DNA of 64,000 nucleotides, taken from NCBI GenBank assembly GCA_032622095.1, contig CP136064.1, forward strand, positions 146,570,864 through 146,634,863, written 5' to 3'. This document shows, piece after piece, positions 22,233-35,480 of this stretch; the stretch's first letter is position 1; each line of letters begins with the position of its first letter. The notes beneath the pieces are model-generated. The model worked only from the letters and a program-made list of their open reading frames with translations. It made no database searches and was not told where the DNA came from. Position numbers and translations under genes: made by a program. Origin of the DNA: Siphonodentalium dalli. Taxonomy: Eukaryota; Mollusca; Scaphopoda; Gadilida; Siphonodentaliidae.

Positions 22233-22350
22233 CTACAATTCATACGTGTTTTCTTAAGATCAAACAGTTTTTCTATCTTAATATTGATTAGGTGATTACA
22301 ATTCAGAAGTGTTTTCTTAAGATCAAACTGCTCACCCACTCATTTTGTGA
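22233..22350. repeat. minisatellite units right of the LTR element
   Basis: Two degenerate units of about 75 bp sharing TGTTTTCTTAAGATCAAAC and a GTGATTACAATTCA-type joint with the unit at 19378-19459. Confidence 0.6.
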
Positions 22351-22545
22351 ATTATAGCAGTATACAAGTGAAATTACACAAGTTGACTGAAATTAGTCAG
22401 ATTGTGTAAAGAATATAACTAAATTTCAGTCATTTCATGAAATGACTGGAAATTTCAGTCAAATTACACAAGTTGACTGTAATTAGTCAGATTGTGTAAA
22501 GAATATAACTGACTGAAAATTTTCACAATCTAACTGTACACATAT

Positions 22546-25500
22546 ATATGTCAATCAGATTTGGCACTGGTAAGTGCTGCACATGCATTGCAATGAAATG
22601 AGTACACCACATTTACTATTCATGGTCATATAAACATGTAGGCCAAATGAATATCTTGTCAGTTTTGTTTGTGTCATTAATTAATTTAGAAACTACAAAA
22701 CATATCGGACAGACCACACAGATGAAACATGCCACAAACAAAACAGTGTCTGGGTGTAGACCATATGGTTGCAACAATATAAACACAGACACCGCATGAA
22801 ACGGCCTGCCCATACACATATGAGACATAAACAATGTACACTCAATTACACTACAAAAAACATCTAATATTAATGTATAAACACGTTGGAAGTATAGTAC
22901 AACAATATTATCACAACACATTAGGCTATCATCTTCGGCTGTATAAGCAGATCAAAATACCAAGTAGGGAAACATAATATAGCAAGATAAAATGAGAGTC
23001 AAGAGTGTGAAGTGCGATCAGAGTACAATGTCAGATATCTGAATATCAGTCATGATGGCAATAACCTATTTTATATATCAAACAATGAACGAGCTCCATG
23101 CATTGGCAAGAATGAGAGCACAACTCAATCTCAGAAACCCAAGTAGTATAGAATGTAGGCTCCACTGAACATCAGCAATAGACGAACATACGTACACATT
23201 GGCGGGATTAATCATCGACGGACATGCAGCAACATTGTCTTCGGTTCATCTTATCAGTCTCGCAGATATCAATCTATCACATCCACAGGTAAGCAGCAAC
23301 TGTCGGTCAAATGACTGTTTCAATAAAAAAATTATTAAAAAAACCCAAAACAACTGTCGGTCATATTCTCATTTCAGATCAGACACAATCAAGCTTGTTT
23401 CGCGCCAACAAATACGATCAGTGTCTCTTTTCATATAATCTGGTTGCACACAACAGAACCAGCTATTGAGAGGAGATGAGAAACTCAGTTACTCGATAAG
23501 ATCAGCTATTGCACATCCAGCGTAATACACTCGATAGGCCTAGGGTTTTTTCCAACATCGTTTTGCGAGTAATAGCACTATGAGCACTATACTCATAACA
23601 TAATACGGAATACATTTTGAAAGCAGTGAGTCAAGCTTTGGTAAGGACTGGCTGTTAAGCGAAGAATCCTTTCATGCTATTAGACTTTCAGCTGAGGATT
23701 TTGGAAGCGAGAATGTGATTAAAATCAGTGCGTTCCAAGAAATCGGGCGAGAGACCCCTCGTAAGCGCCAGCTAGTGTATAGTAAGCCGAGTAGAGATTG
23801 CAAATAGGACAAGCAGTTTTGGGCGACCGTGTAATAGCTTTGCCATGAAAACATCCCATACATGCCCTATAGAAGTCAAGGCTAACTATTGGGGATGGTT
23901 ATGTATAACCTCACCCGTGTCACCTATTCCTCCAGGGACGCATAGGATATTTTTGCCAGGCTCCGTAATAGAATTTTGTTTTTCACAATCACCAGCAGAT
24001 GTGTCTTCTAAAGCAAGGAACATTAAAGATAATAATATTGTAGTAAAACAAAAACAAATTAATTTTGTATACATAATAATTTGTACATGAGGTACATCCA
24101 AACTGGGTTTGTCCTTTATAGCATTGATGGGCTTCATTTATTTATTAATCTATTAATTAATGTGCCAAGTTATTTGTTGTCCGAAGTACGCGAAAGTGAG
24201 TTGTGTTGAGAACTGACTTATTCCATCTGCTTTCATGCACATTGGGGACTGAAACCATATTGGTCTATAACTCAAGTGGATATAATTTCATAGTTCCATC
24301 TTGTTCTATTTCAGTATTGGCAATGTCTGAAGAATTCTACGTGTATGAGTCTTCTTCCCACATGTAACAATATGGATCTAAAATATGATCGAAGCCGATA
24401 CCTTATCATATTTAAACTATATAGATAGGTTTATATAAAACTACTCCAACCTTCGCAGTGCAAAACAGACTATAATGTTGTAATTGAGTAGATGAATAAC
24501 CACCCAGTTTCTTGGTGGCTATATTCCGTTTCCCAAACAAGGTACATATAAATTTTAATATGTTAGTATTCTATATTATTCATGCAATGACATAACTGGT
24601 TAATTATATTTGACATACATACAATCTTTCGATGTTATAAATACGTGTAGTCCCAACATGCCTAGTATTTCAGTCAGCCATCACTGTGCATGTCTAACGT
24701 TCTGAATGTTTGTATTGGTTTGATATTTTATTTATAGTCATTCCCGCTTCTAGGACATACACCACTCTCATTTACAAATAATGATGCACAGATGGTTAAT
24801 GGTATGCAGAATCCACTCCACGAACAGTAGCACGTTAATACGGTTTTGTTACTTTTCGTCACCCTTATAATTTGCGATTTTATAGACATTCAAAACACAT
24901 ATATTCATGAGACTTAATGCTGTTGCCTTGACGGTATCTATCCGTTAGTCGTCTGTGACTATGGCCATGGTATCACCATATATGAAAGTCACCAGAACTA
25001 CACATACACGCACATGCATACACTCTATCAACGACTTTCTGGTGTTCAGTTTATGCACCCAGTTTTGGATATACACCAGAGCACCTTGGGTGCCACAGTA
25101 GTGGATATATAATTCATAATAATTAGAAAGTTATCGTGTGTTGGACAGCATACTTATATGCTCAGCCCCAATTACTGACCGCTCATATCAAGGGATTCAA
25201 TAAATTCAGTCATGCCAACAGAAACGTCAACTTCAGCAATCAACTACCACCCAGCCTAGCCACTCCGAACACATGATCAGCCATTGGGTGAAGACTGCTA
25301 TACATGTAGCAAACCAACGCCACCCTTCCCCGATGACGTTATATATTGACTGTTCATAAGCGCACATCAGCCGATATATCCCAGGTTGATCCACCACACT
25401 ATGCACATCAGAATAAAGTATTGTAAATGCGAAACAGTCAGCAAACGCGCACATACATCAACTTGGTCTTCATCACCAACATACATCACTCGCTCCACCC

Positions 25501-27534
25501 ACGTTAACATTAAGTCATTTCATAATTCCGTTAGGCAACTCCATCCAAGCTCCATCCATCCCAGTTCCCTCTACAGAAGAACGCACAGAGGATGTCACAA
25601 TAACCATGCAGCTCTGTAATACGCGGTACATCGGCAATTGGATAGCCCAAAGGAAGGGCGAAAACTTACTACACTCACAGGCACTACATATAAAGCGCCA
25701 CGCATGCGACAGGCAATCGACAGAATGGAGCACATGGAACCAGCACCACATCATACCAATGGATGTACAAATCTATTCAGAAATGCAAGAATTCACTCTT
25801 AACACAACCACAGGACAACACCAATAAGGCATAAAGCGCAACGAATTTAAAGCCCAACTTGAACATAGCCGACCTGACACTGGCCAAGGCATGCATATAT
25901 ATACCGTGACCGTCGACGTCAACAAAGGTTCGTGTACGAGGAGGACGATGGAATATTGCTGGCTCATATAAAGTTACACAATGTCACAATTCGTGTCAGA
26001 ATAAGATTTGGACGGATATGATGTCTGGATTGGATGTCTCAAAACACATCCACCATAGATCCTGGAGACAGCAAGTACATTCGACCGATGCATCCACAAC
26101 CCAGAAACAGTAGTACACGGCAACTATGTTACAACACTGCAGACAGCTGCACAGCTTCGCACATTGATATGACCCAACAATATCCACTTGCTAAAAAGAC
26201 ACACACCACCTATGGCTTGTACATTGGTTTTAAAGACTGGCAAACACAGTATACGAAACAAAATGCCGCTGTGAGACTCTGAACCACAGTACAAAGGCCA
26301 CAACACGATACACCCACGGGACAACATTATTCTGCAATATGGGCGCCTCCTATATTCCCATATATCCACATTGAAGGGCGCATCAGCCTACCGAAGACAC
26401 TCGATTCCGCAGGTAAGAAACCGAAATACGCGCCATGTATGAATATGTAACAGCATGGTGGAATGTTGTGGGTTCTGTGTTTAGCATACACTCTTTAATA
26501 ATATACCCATTGTGATAATTCAATAGGATAGCATTTATACGCATGTGACTGATATATAATTACAACTACTTTCGTTTTGGTCGAAATGCGGCCATTTGAT
26601 TGGTCGAGAGGCTAACGCTTGACCTGATCTATCAGTGCATAGACGTTGCAGTAGACGAGTCACACCGCGTAGTGACACTTTAAGAAAAATGGGCGAGTCT
26701 ATAACAGTCGCCCCACACGACGTCGCCGGATGACGTGAAAGCGCAGAACGAGAATTCCATTATAATTTCAGTGAAAAATCAACTCGAAAACTCAATGCTA
26801 GAAACATTTGAACAAGTAGTTGATGTCTATATTGCATGTTTCTGTTTCTTATGGACACTATACTATACTTATATCTGTTCATTTCAGCCGTATTCATGTT
26901 TTTGTAACGCTCGACTGAACACTCAAAGTTCATGCCGCGTTTTTCATTTGTCCAATTTTCGAAAGAGCGTCCATGACAACGTGTATGTTTACTGTGAACA
27001 CAAATTATCATGAATCAGGCTGATCAACATGGCAAATTTTATTGGAAATAAATAAAATGTGTTACCCGATTACAACCCTATTAACATTTTCCAGCTTCAT
27101 AACAATGCTAATGACATTTGTCACGAGAAAGTTACTTAGTATAATCCGCTTCGCGGAATTATACAGTATGTTATTCGTCTACTGATCGGTCTATAGGCTT
27201 ATAGATCAACCGAAAAAACGACATTGATGGCATATATAGACCAATGAGTCATACATTTGGCACACAAAATACATGTAACATCCTAGCTCACTTATACGCT
27301 GCATTGCCGACCACCCCAAAGACACTTGTAGAGAACAGCTATTTAGACCCACCAAAAAAAAACACAGCAAGCGACACATGCAGAGCTTTGCAGATGTCGA
27401 ACACAAGACAGGCATAATAACATAGATGTTTTGTTCATTTCCGTTACCAGTATCCATGTTATCCAAGGAGATAGATTTCTATGAATAGCTTTCCTTGTGG
27501 TATTTGAATTTTGGACTTCACATAAAATCGCAAT
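22546..27534. other. about 5 kb without recognisable genes
   Basis: Many short open frames but none with a domain or motif I recognise. A 24-bp near-perfect palindrome (TATAATCCGCTTCGCGGAATTATA type) lies at 27140-27163. A microsatellite-like A-run is near 23325. This stretch may be old, decayed transposon DNA. Confidence 0.4.
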
Positions 27535-27542
27535 AAGTTGGA

Positions 27543-28591
27543 TAGAGATGGGCGGTTTTGATTTTTTACGTTCGGTTTCGGTTTCGGTTTTTTTGGGAGA
27601 AAAAACCTCGGTTTCGGTTCGTTTTTTTTTTTTTTTTTACTAGATAGTGAAATTATACTGAAATACATACAATTTGAGTATATACTTTCAAAGTAACCGT
27701 AATTAGAGTCAATAATGTCCCAATAACGTTGAATATTTGAGGAAGGAACTGCGATCACCGGTAAACAACGGGACAAAATGCCGACGCAAAATGAATCCAA
27801 TGCGATAAGATCATAAAGATGATACAATTCGGTATTTAAAAAAATAAACACCCCCATCTTCACTGTTCAATCTTCATCCCTTTCTGACATGTTTAAAACA
27901 TATTTATCATATTATATGCATTATAGTATCTGAGAATTCAACCGCAAACAGCAAATTCACAAACAGTGGGCGTCCTTGACCTGACTGTGTAACAATCCTT
28001 GACACGTGCATGATTGACCCACATTCAATGACTGCGGTGTGATCGCTTTGATTTTGCGACATAGTTTACAAGCTGCACATGATTTGCCCAGATTACGTCA
28101 CATCGGAATGTCCAGACGATCAAAGTGTTCATACCATTTACTTGGTTTAGTTTTCGACTGTCTGGCCAGGTTGCTGGTATTTGCATGCTCTGATACGTTT
28201 TTATGACATATTAAGCAGCGACATTTTTTGGAGTCGTCTCCAGTTAGACGCGTAAAATAACTCCAAACAGGGCTTTTTGTTGAACCCTGTTCGTTATTTT
28301 GTTCGGCAATGTTTTGAAAAAGAACAAAAACAGTCGCCTACGATATTATAACAACACATATCTAAGACAAAATGGACACATTCCGATATAATATTGATCA
28401 GAGAGGCCGATAATTTGATAACAATATCAACTAATAAGTACCTGGGGAGGTATAATAAGTAGATTTAAGTGAAAAATAAACATATATAATAAAACCGTAA
28501 TGTCGGTTTGAGCAGAATCGCGTCGGTCGGTTTTCGGTTTATTGTCAAAAACCGAAACCGAGTTGTTTTCTCGGTTAACCGCCCATCACTA
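27543..28591. mobile_element. hAT-type non-autonomous element, 1049 bp
   Basis: A perfect 8-bp direct repeat AAGTTGGA at 27535-27542 and 28592-28599. Starts TAGAGATGGGCGGTT and ends AACCGCCCATCACTA (one mismatch). Subterminal CGGTTTCGGTTT words in the left arm are mirrored by AAACCGAAACCG words on the right. No transposase frame. Confidence 0.88.
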
Positions 28592-28599
28592 AAGTTGGA

Positions 28600-29366
28600 A
28601 GATCCCTGACAGCAGCCCAGACACCAGCAATATACAGCGTCCCGAGTTAGCAAATATTTAACACTGTTACATGATCATATAGGCTATGGTCATCTTGAAA
28701 TTATATGGCAGTTTCCGATAGGCGTTATACGTGTATGTTGTATATCAGATGCATGTGAAGTGTCCATAGCCCACAATGATCCACATCATCAACCGCCGAC
28801 ATCGCACAGCGATGTCTCCGCGCCAGTATTCAATGCGAGCATGTTTCCAAACGACTGACTCCACCATTTGCTCATAGTCGGGGAAACTAATGCACGGATT
28901 ACAATTTTAACCATACACCTACTTAACTATTGCAGCAATACCATGAAATCAGTCAATCAAAGCACACCCCCACATTGCAGCGAACACATAGCAGCGCTTC
29001 ATCCAGACACCGTCCAGTCATTAAAATACCATGAACTGTCCATGACATCAATCAGTCTAATCGTGGGTATGTTCGCCGCAATATGAGGACCCCCCACGTC
29101 CAACACGTCGAATGCGTATTGTGTACGGTCCCCATCGATAGTTCTCTACGAAGTCACGTTCCCATGAACCGGCACGTGAGCACATGTACCACATAACAGC
29201 GGCGGTAGGCACCCCGGAAGGGCGCGGATCGTCACTATGGAGAGGTAAAAACGGTTCACAACATCAATCAATGTGAAACATGTATTTTTCACTACCTTCA
29301 ATGTGCGTTCAACAGCACATTGCTATATTCCTCACAATAAAGTATCAACATTGGTGCACAAACAAC
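28600..29366. other. unrecognised spacer
   Basis: No gene or repeat recognised. Confidence 0.4.
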
Positions 29367-29374
29367 ATACAAAG

Positions 29375-30574
29375 TAGGGCCCGACGAATCGGCAATTTCA
29401 ACATCGAATCGAATCTCGAATCGAATCAGGATAATGATTCGAAATCGAATCGAATCTCGAATCAAATCTTTTTCAAACACTTTAGTAGATTCGCGGTACC
29501 GATCGGTGGAAGGTACGAGCAAAAATGGGTGCAAATGTCAGATGATTTTATAACGTCAGTGAGATAACTCAGATTACAAAGAAGGTTCATTGAACTTAAT
29601 TTCTATGACATGATATATATAAATACAATATTTAATCACAGTTTAAAACAGTTTAATATATGAGAATGGCACGACACCATTTCATATTTTGTGCCACTGC
29701 CAGTATGCGTGAAATTCGCGAAAGAAAGCAGTTTGGAACTTTGGAGTTAATGGAGTCTGATTCGAGTCATTGCAAACGGGAACTCTTCTGAGCATGTACG
29801 CTTCACCCTGTCGCGCACAGCAGGCACGTGCTATATCAAAATTGTGCATCGTGACTTAATTGGGAATAGCGCATACGTAAACAGAATTACAGAGAACTAT
29901 ATATAGTATCCCAACTTGGGCCTGTCTGTCGGAAAGCTGAATGGTTAACAAATTTTATTCCATTTCCCGGATAAAGATGTTGGTCGGATTTGGAGATGGC
30001 ATGATGGAGCCCAAAATGTTTATTTAATATATTTATATCGTTTTAATTTTGAGTTAAAAAAAATATGATATTATTTGATTGATCTGAGTAACGCAATATA
30101 GGCTTTTCTGGTAAGAATGTCAGATACCGACATACAAATATGTCCCACAAGAAATTCACTAACTTCAGTATCGCGACATTTCTGGTTTTATGTGGTGGAG
30201 GAAACCGTGTACAACCGCGATGAACACGCAAACCATCACATACCTATACCTGCATGCTGCACGAGTTGCACCGACCTTCCACGAGTAACCAGCACTGGGA
30301 CTGCATGGTGGGGCAATATATACGAGCAGTGAGCTTTTGGGCAACTTACCCTATACACATTGGACCATGGTGGTCACACATTGTCGTGGAAGGAGACTTG
30401 TGTTAAGTATTGGGGATAATATGAATAATTTTTATAGACAATGCAGTCTATTTCCAGTGATAAAGAACTTGTATATAACGATTCGAAATATCCCGAATCA
30501 CCCGACCGCTTTCGAATCGAATCGGAACGTAAGATTCGAAATCGAATCGAATCTCGAAGATTCGTCGGGCCCTA
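29375..30574. mobile_element. hAT-type non-autonomous element, 1200 bp
   Basis: A perfect 8-bp direct repeat ATACAAAG at 29367-29374 and 30575-30582. TIR TAGGGCCCGACGAATC is perfect over 16 bp. Both arms are packed with GAATCGAATC / CGAAATCGAAT words. TAGGGC-starting TIRs plus an 8-bp duplication are typical of Ac-like hATs. No transposase frame. Confidence 0.9.
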
Positions 30575-30582
30575 ATACAAAG

Positions 30583-32035
30583 CCAACCTGATCATCACAC
30601 TTTCAGGTCAGGCAATGGTCAGATAATGAACTGTCGAATCAACAAACAATGGCCCTCTCGCAAAGAAAAAACTGTATGAGAAACATTTCAGATAACACCC
30701 CTGATTGATCAAGACAAAAAAGTAAATTTGAAGATTCTTACTCCAGCTTAAATAGTAGATGCAGATACCAAGGTGTACCAAGACATGAGAGTCTACATTG
30801 GAAGCACGTTTGGCAAAACAAAACCAACGCATGTGCTCTTGGAACAATCATAGCTGCCACAAGTTGTCCATGTTCAAATTGCCATTGATCCAAACAGGGA
30901 TGCCCTTAGCACAGTAGATTGAGTGAGTGAACACTTCTGGATCATTTGGCCACCTGTCCTTATTAGTAACGTGCATGAATTGCACTATGGTAACCACATA
31001 GCTGTTCATGCTAGTGTTGCAGGTCGTGTGGCTGGAAGCTACTAATATGGTGTGCAATGCTGAACACATTGATGGTATCCAAATATTAGCGTAGCAGCTG
31101 AAATGAGTGTGTCAAAAGACCAACTTTAATGAATGGGGTGATAAATTTAGTTCATATTTCACCTGGCACTTTATATATATTGCTAATTTCCAATATGCAG
31201 GTAGGACAACTCCGTTCATCTGGTAGATTACAAAATTTTGGTGAGTATACGTGAACTAATTTCCTACCAATGCTGACGCAATACATTATTATGGTCTGCA
31301 CGATGTGTAAGTCCATCTCTCGAGTAGCATTGTATTTACAGTGATGTTGGTACTCATTTAAATGCATCATACTGTAAACCAACATGACCAAAGTAGTGTA
31401 CTTGGGACAATTGCGGCTTCCAGAAGTGTCGAAAATCAATTTGTTATTCTGGTGAATAGTGTGTATAGTTTAACTCTTAGTTGTCCTAAGTTCCAAAATG
31501 ACATATTTTTCGGAACATGGGACAACCTTGCCCTAAGATATAGTTAAGGTCTGAATTGTCATTTGCGTGTTCAACAACAACTATTTAGTTCTATTTTGCT
31601 CCAAGTGCTAAATTTCACACCCTAATGCACTTAGAACAGATTGGAACTCAGGTCGCGAGATGTCAGCCATTGTTGAATCATGGCTATTTAATTAAATCGT
31701 TTATTTCTATTTTTCATTAATAGCATAATGTAGTTATTGAGGAATTACAATATTCTTATATGCATATATATTCAAAGTAATTTATTTAGCATCTATGTGA
31801 TTTCATCATCTTTCAGCATGTGAAGGCAGGTCGGAAAAATATAAATGAAAAAAACAAAAAAAACAGTCAATAATGAAAGTTGGTTATTTGTTCCCAGGTC
31901 TAACTCATCACCTCGTCCCTGTTTGCAGGCTGAATAAGTGGAAACAGTGGTATACAGTACTCATTGAATAGTTTCATCCTGGTCTCACTGGTTACACGTT
32001 CTAATTTACCATCATAATGTTGCATGTAATTCTGG
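30583..32035. other. unrecognised spacer
   Basis: A minus-strand open frame at 30848-31069 (with DRWPNDPEVFTHSIYC) looks protein-like but I cannot place it. The remainder is AT-rich without recognised features. Confidence 0.35.
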
Positions 32036-32899
32036 ATGAATATAACACCATCATGTCATTCCTCAGAAATATCATATATGTCTTGGAATATACAGGGAAT
32101 TCAGGACAAATTAAATGAAGACTGGGATTTAAAAGATTTGATGGTTAAGTATGACTTTATTACACTTTCTGAAACTTGGCATTCGAAAAGAGATCAAATA
32201 ACAATCCCAGGTTATCGATTGGTGGATTTACCTAGGAAAGCAGACAAAGCCGATCGCGGCGGATTAGCACTCTATTATAAAGAAGAATTCTCAATCTTTT
32301 ACAAGGGAAAATCTAACATAGGAGATATGGTACTAATCACCAAATTTGATGGTGCTCTCTTTAACATGAAGGGATCAAATTCATAATTGCCTCTGTTTAT
32401 ATTCCACCATATAACTCCACTTACTGGGCAAACAGGAACAACAATTCATGTATATTTAAAGACCTGGAGGGTTTGTTGAGTAAAACACATCAAGATGATG
32501 TAATTATAATAGGTGGTGATTTTAATGCCAGAACGGCAAATATCGCTGATCATATTGCACTTGGAGACGATGACCGGCACGTGCCACTGCCAGATAATTA
32601 TGTCACAGATATATGCAAACCGAGGTGCAATAGGGATACAAAGGTCAACGCCTTCGGGCGGAAACTAAACTCATTATGTCGGGCAACACGAATGTGATTA
32701 CTAAATGGCCCGCACAGCGGGAGACTGCTATGGAGAGCTTACAAGTTACCAGTATAACGGAACTAGTACGGCCGACTACCTACTAGTACATGAAAATCAA
32801 CTCTCAAATGTGAGCTACTTTTGTGTTAAAACCCCGAATGAAATGTCAGATCACTGTCCATATATATCAATGCATTTTCGAACAAATCAAAATTTAAAC
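32036..32899 (+). pseudogene. LINE-C endonuclease domain
   Basis: AP-like endonuclease of a non-LTR retrotransposon: SWNIQGI, LSETWHS, then (after a frame change near 32375) ASVYIPP and IIIGGDFNART, then (after a stop and a one-base shift near 32700) STADYLLV and MSDHCPYI. These are the expected catalytic motifs N, E, GDFN and SDH in order. At least two frame changes break the domain. Confidence 0.88.
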
Positions 32900-33489
32900 A
32901 AAATAAATATAGTCCATTATAAATTTACACTGGCTGCGAGTAAACGTCTCTGGACTAAACAAAGCAGAAACCGAGCTCAAATGGAACTACTCAGTCCAGG
33001 TTTGCGTCAAAAGCTAGCAACATTCAGAATAACGGATTATCAAATAAGTCATAACGTCACTTCTGAATGTATTCGCGACATGGCTGATATACATAGATCT
33101 GTCAACGAAAAAGCGACCCGACACATAAATCAAAACAATCAATCGAATCGAGGTAAGAAGCGAAAGTGGTTCGATGAATCATGCAAAATAGCGAAAGAGT
33201 CCATGCGCAAGGCTTACCAAACAATGAAGAGTGATCCGTTTAATAGGACACTCATTATAAACTATTTCGTAGTGAAGAAGAAATACAAAAAACTAGTGAA
33301 ATACAAACTAAAAACGCATAAGAAAGACATTGTTGAATCAATCGCTGAGTTACAAAATGAAAACCCAAGGGAGTACTGGCGAGTGATTAACAAATTATGC
33401 GGCCGGGGAGTACGGTCTTCGGCAGAACCAGATCCTGATAAATTGGTCAACTTCTTCCAAAAACTTTACGGAACGCAGGGCAACGGTAA

Positions 33490-35480
33490 TATTATGTATC
33501 AGCCCGATGTATGGGTCCCAGTGAATGATACTGCAATAAACTATGACCCAATAACCCAAGACGAGATATATAAATGCCTATTAAACTTAAGCACAATAAA
33601 ACCTCAGGACAGGATAACATCTCAAACGAATTTCTCAAGGTAGTTCTCCCATCAATGATGAATGAAACAATCAAATTATTCAATCAAGTTCTCATATCAC
33701 GTCATTACCCAACAGAATGGAGCGAATCTGTCCTGTCCGCGATACACAAAAAAAGGCGACCATAAAGACTCAAATAATTATAGGGCAATAGCGGTCAGTA
33801 ATACAATTGGAAAGCTTTTTAACAAGATATTGAACAACAGAATCAATGATTATCTAGAAATATTATAAAATGGAATTATTAGTAAACCAATTTGGTTTTA
33901 GGAAAAATCATGGTACCCAAAACTGCATGTATGTCGTAAAGTCGATTATAGATAAGTATAAAGCTAAAAACAAACTAGTGTACATCGCGTTTGTTGACTT
34001 TAAAAAGGTAATTGACTCAGTTAATAGACACCTGCTTTTCCAGAAGATGCAGGACCGACAGATTGAAGGTGATATATTAGAAACAATGCGTTCTTTATAT
34101 GCATCCAATAATTATGCGGTCAAAACATCCAACGGTATTTCCGGTATTTATATCAAAAATAGGCGTACGTCAAGGGTGTACACTGTCACCCACACTCACA
34201 CTATTCAAAATATTTATCGACGATGCAAATAAGTGCTTTGATGATACTTGTGATCCATGCGCATTACACCATACACGAGTTAATCACCTACTTTTCACAG
34301 ACGATCTTTTGCTGATATCGGAAACACCGGATGGATTACAAAAATGTTTAAATAAGGTTTCTCAATTCTCAAATGACAATAGTCTACCGGTCAATATTGA
34401 CAAGACAGAAGTTATGGTAATTACGGGAAAGAAGAAGAAAACGCAATCGGTATTCAAACTAAATGATAAAATATTAAAGAGTTGTGAACAATTTGCATAC
34501 CTTGGACTGTTGTTCACTTCAAATGGAAAATTTAAACTCGCACAGGAAAACTTGGCAAACCGCGCACTTAAAGTGGTTCACAAACTTAGGAAAGCAATAA
34601 ACAATCAATATCACCTGCCAGTAAAATTACTACTAAAACTATTCCGAGTTCTCGTCAAACCTGTTTTACTATACGGTAGTGAAATATGGACACCGGAGAT
34701 GTCATGGAGAGACGACAGTCCAAGTGAAAAGATACATCTAAACTTTTGCAAAATGGTATTAGGTGTGGGTTCAAAAGCTGTGAACCATGCTGTAAGACTA
34801 GAACTCGGAGAATATCTATTATATGTGGACTGCATAACACAAGCTATGAAATTCCTTTCAAAAATTGAAAATGAGAACAAAAACACACTGGTGCATGCCG
34901 CATATAGAACAATTCATAATAATTCAATGAAACGCTCTCTTAATCAATTGTCATCTAGTTTCATGGCATCTATGGACACATCATCGCTTAATACTGAATC
35001 AAACTTAAACGATACGATCATCGCAAACATAGAGGAAGGTCTGAAAAACGAATATCTCAACACGTACATTGATAACACACAAAACGAACATAGTAAATTA
35101 CGAACGTACAAAAATATTAAAGAAACTATGGGAATTGAACAGTACTTACTAGACTTATATACGAGGGAGAAGAGAGAAATGTTGCCTACGGATAAGTGCA
35201 CATTCACTTAGGATTGAAAAGAGGCTGCATCAACGACCTCTCATTCCAGCTGACGAACGCAAATGTCAGTTTTGTACTTCGGACGAAGTAGAAGACGAAT
35301 GGCATTTTGTAATGAAATGAAAGAAATATTCCGATGTAAGGGAACCATTATTCAAAAAAACTAGAATATACAAACCGACAATTTCAGAAAGCCGACGAAG
35401 AGGGTCGCTTTCTATACATAATGCGGAATGACAATTCAACCGAGTGCAACTTGATCGGCGATACCATTGCCGAGTTCTTC
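33490..35480 (+). pseudogene. LINE-C reverse transcriptase and C-terminal region
   Basis: RT motifs in order over several frames: SGQDNISNEFLK (about 33600), NNYRAIAVSNTIGKLF (33776), VNQFGFRKNHGTQ (33880), IAFVDFKK (33985), VRQGCTLSPTL (34165), LLFTDDLLLISET with the catalytic TDD (34285), NIDKTEVMV (34395) and YLGLLF. A long C-terminal frame runs to 35211. A knuckle CQFC...EDEWHF follows at about 35260-35320, where a stop (TGA) occupies the place of the last cysteine. At least five frame changes, one at a seven-A run (33750), so the copy is dead. Style of the I/Nimb-like LINEs common in molluscs; clade not certain. Confidence 0.88.

Larger units (their letters stand above)
16459..22537 (+). 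mobile_element. TIR element with THAP exon (P-element-like), host of later insertions
   Basis: The ends are inverted: ACAGTCAGATTGTGAAA at 16459-16475 and TTTCACAATCTAACTGT at 22521-22537 (one mismatch). Both ends carry subterminal repeats of CAGTCATTTC and GAAATGACTG (16480-16620 and 22420-22460). Inside near the left end is a broken THAP domain. THAP DNA-binding domains are found in P-element and some Kolobok transposases; I infer a decayed P-like element. Subtracting the LTR element (2.77 kb) leaves about 3.3 kb, plausible for that group. The target duplication could not be resolved, and no catalytic core was recognised. Confidence 0.55.

Noticed and set aside
16451-22551. TATATGT on both sides as target duplication of the THAP element
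   Set aside because: The right copy starts 7 bp beyond the TIR end and lies in a TATA-type microsatellite, so the match is probably chance.
25100-26400. Plus- and minus-strand open frames in a stretch of slightly higher GC
   Set aside because: Frames overlap on both strands without motifs or continuity; no family recognised.
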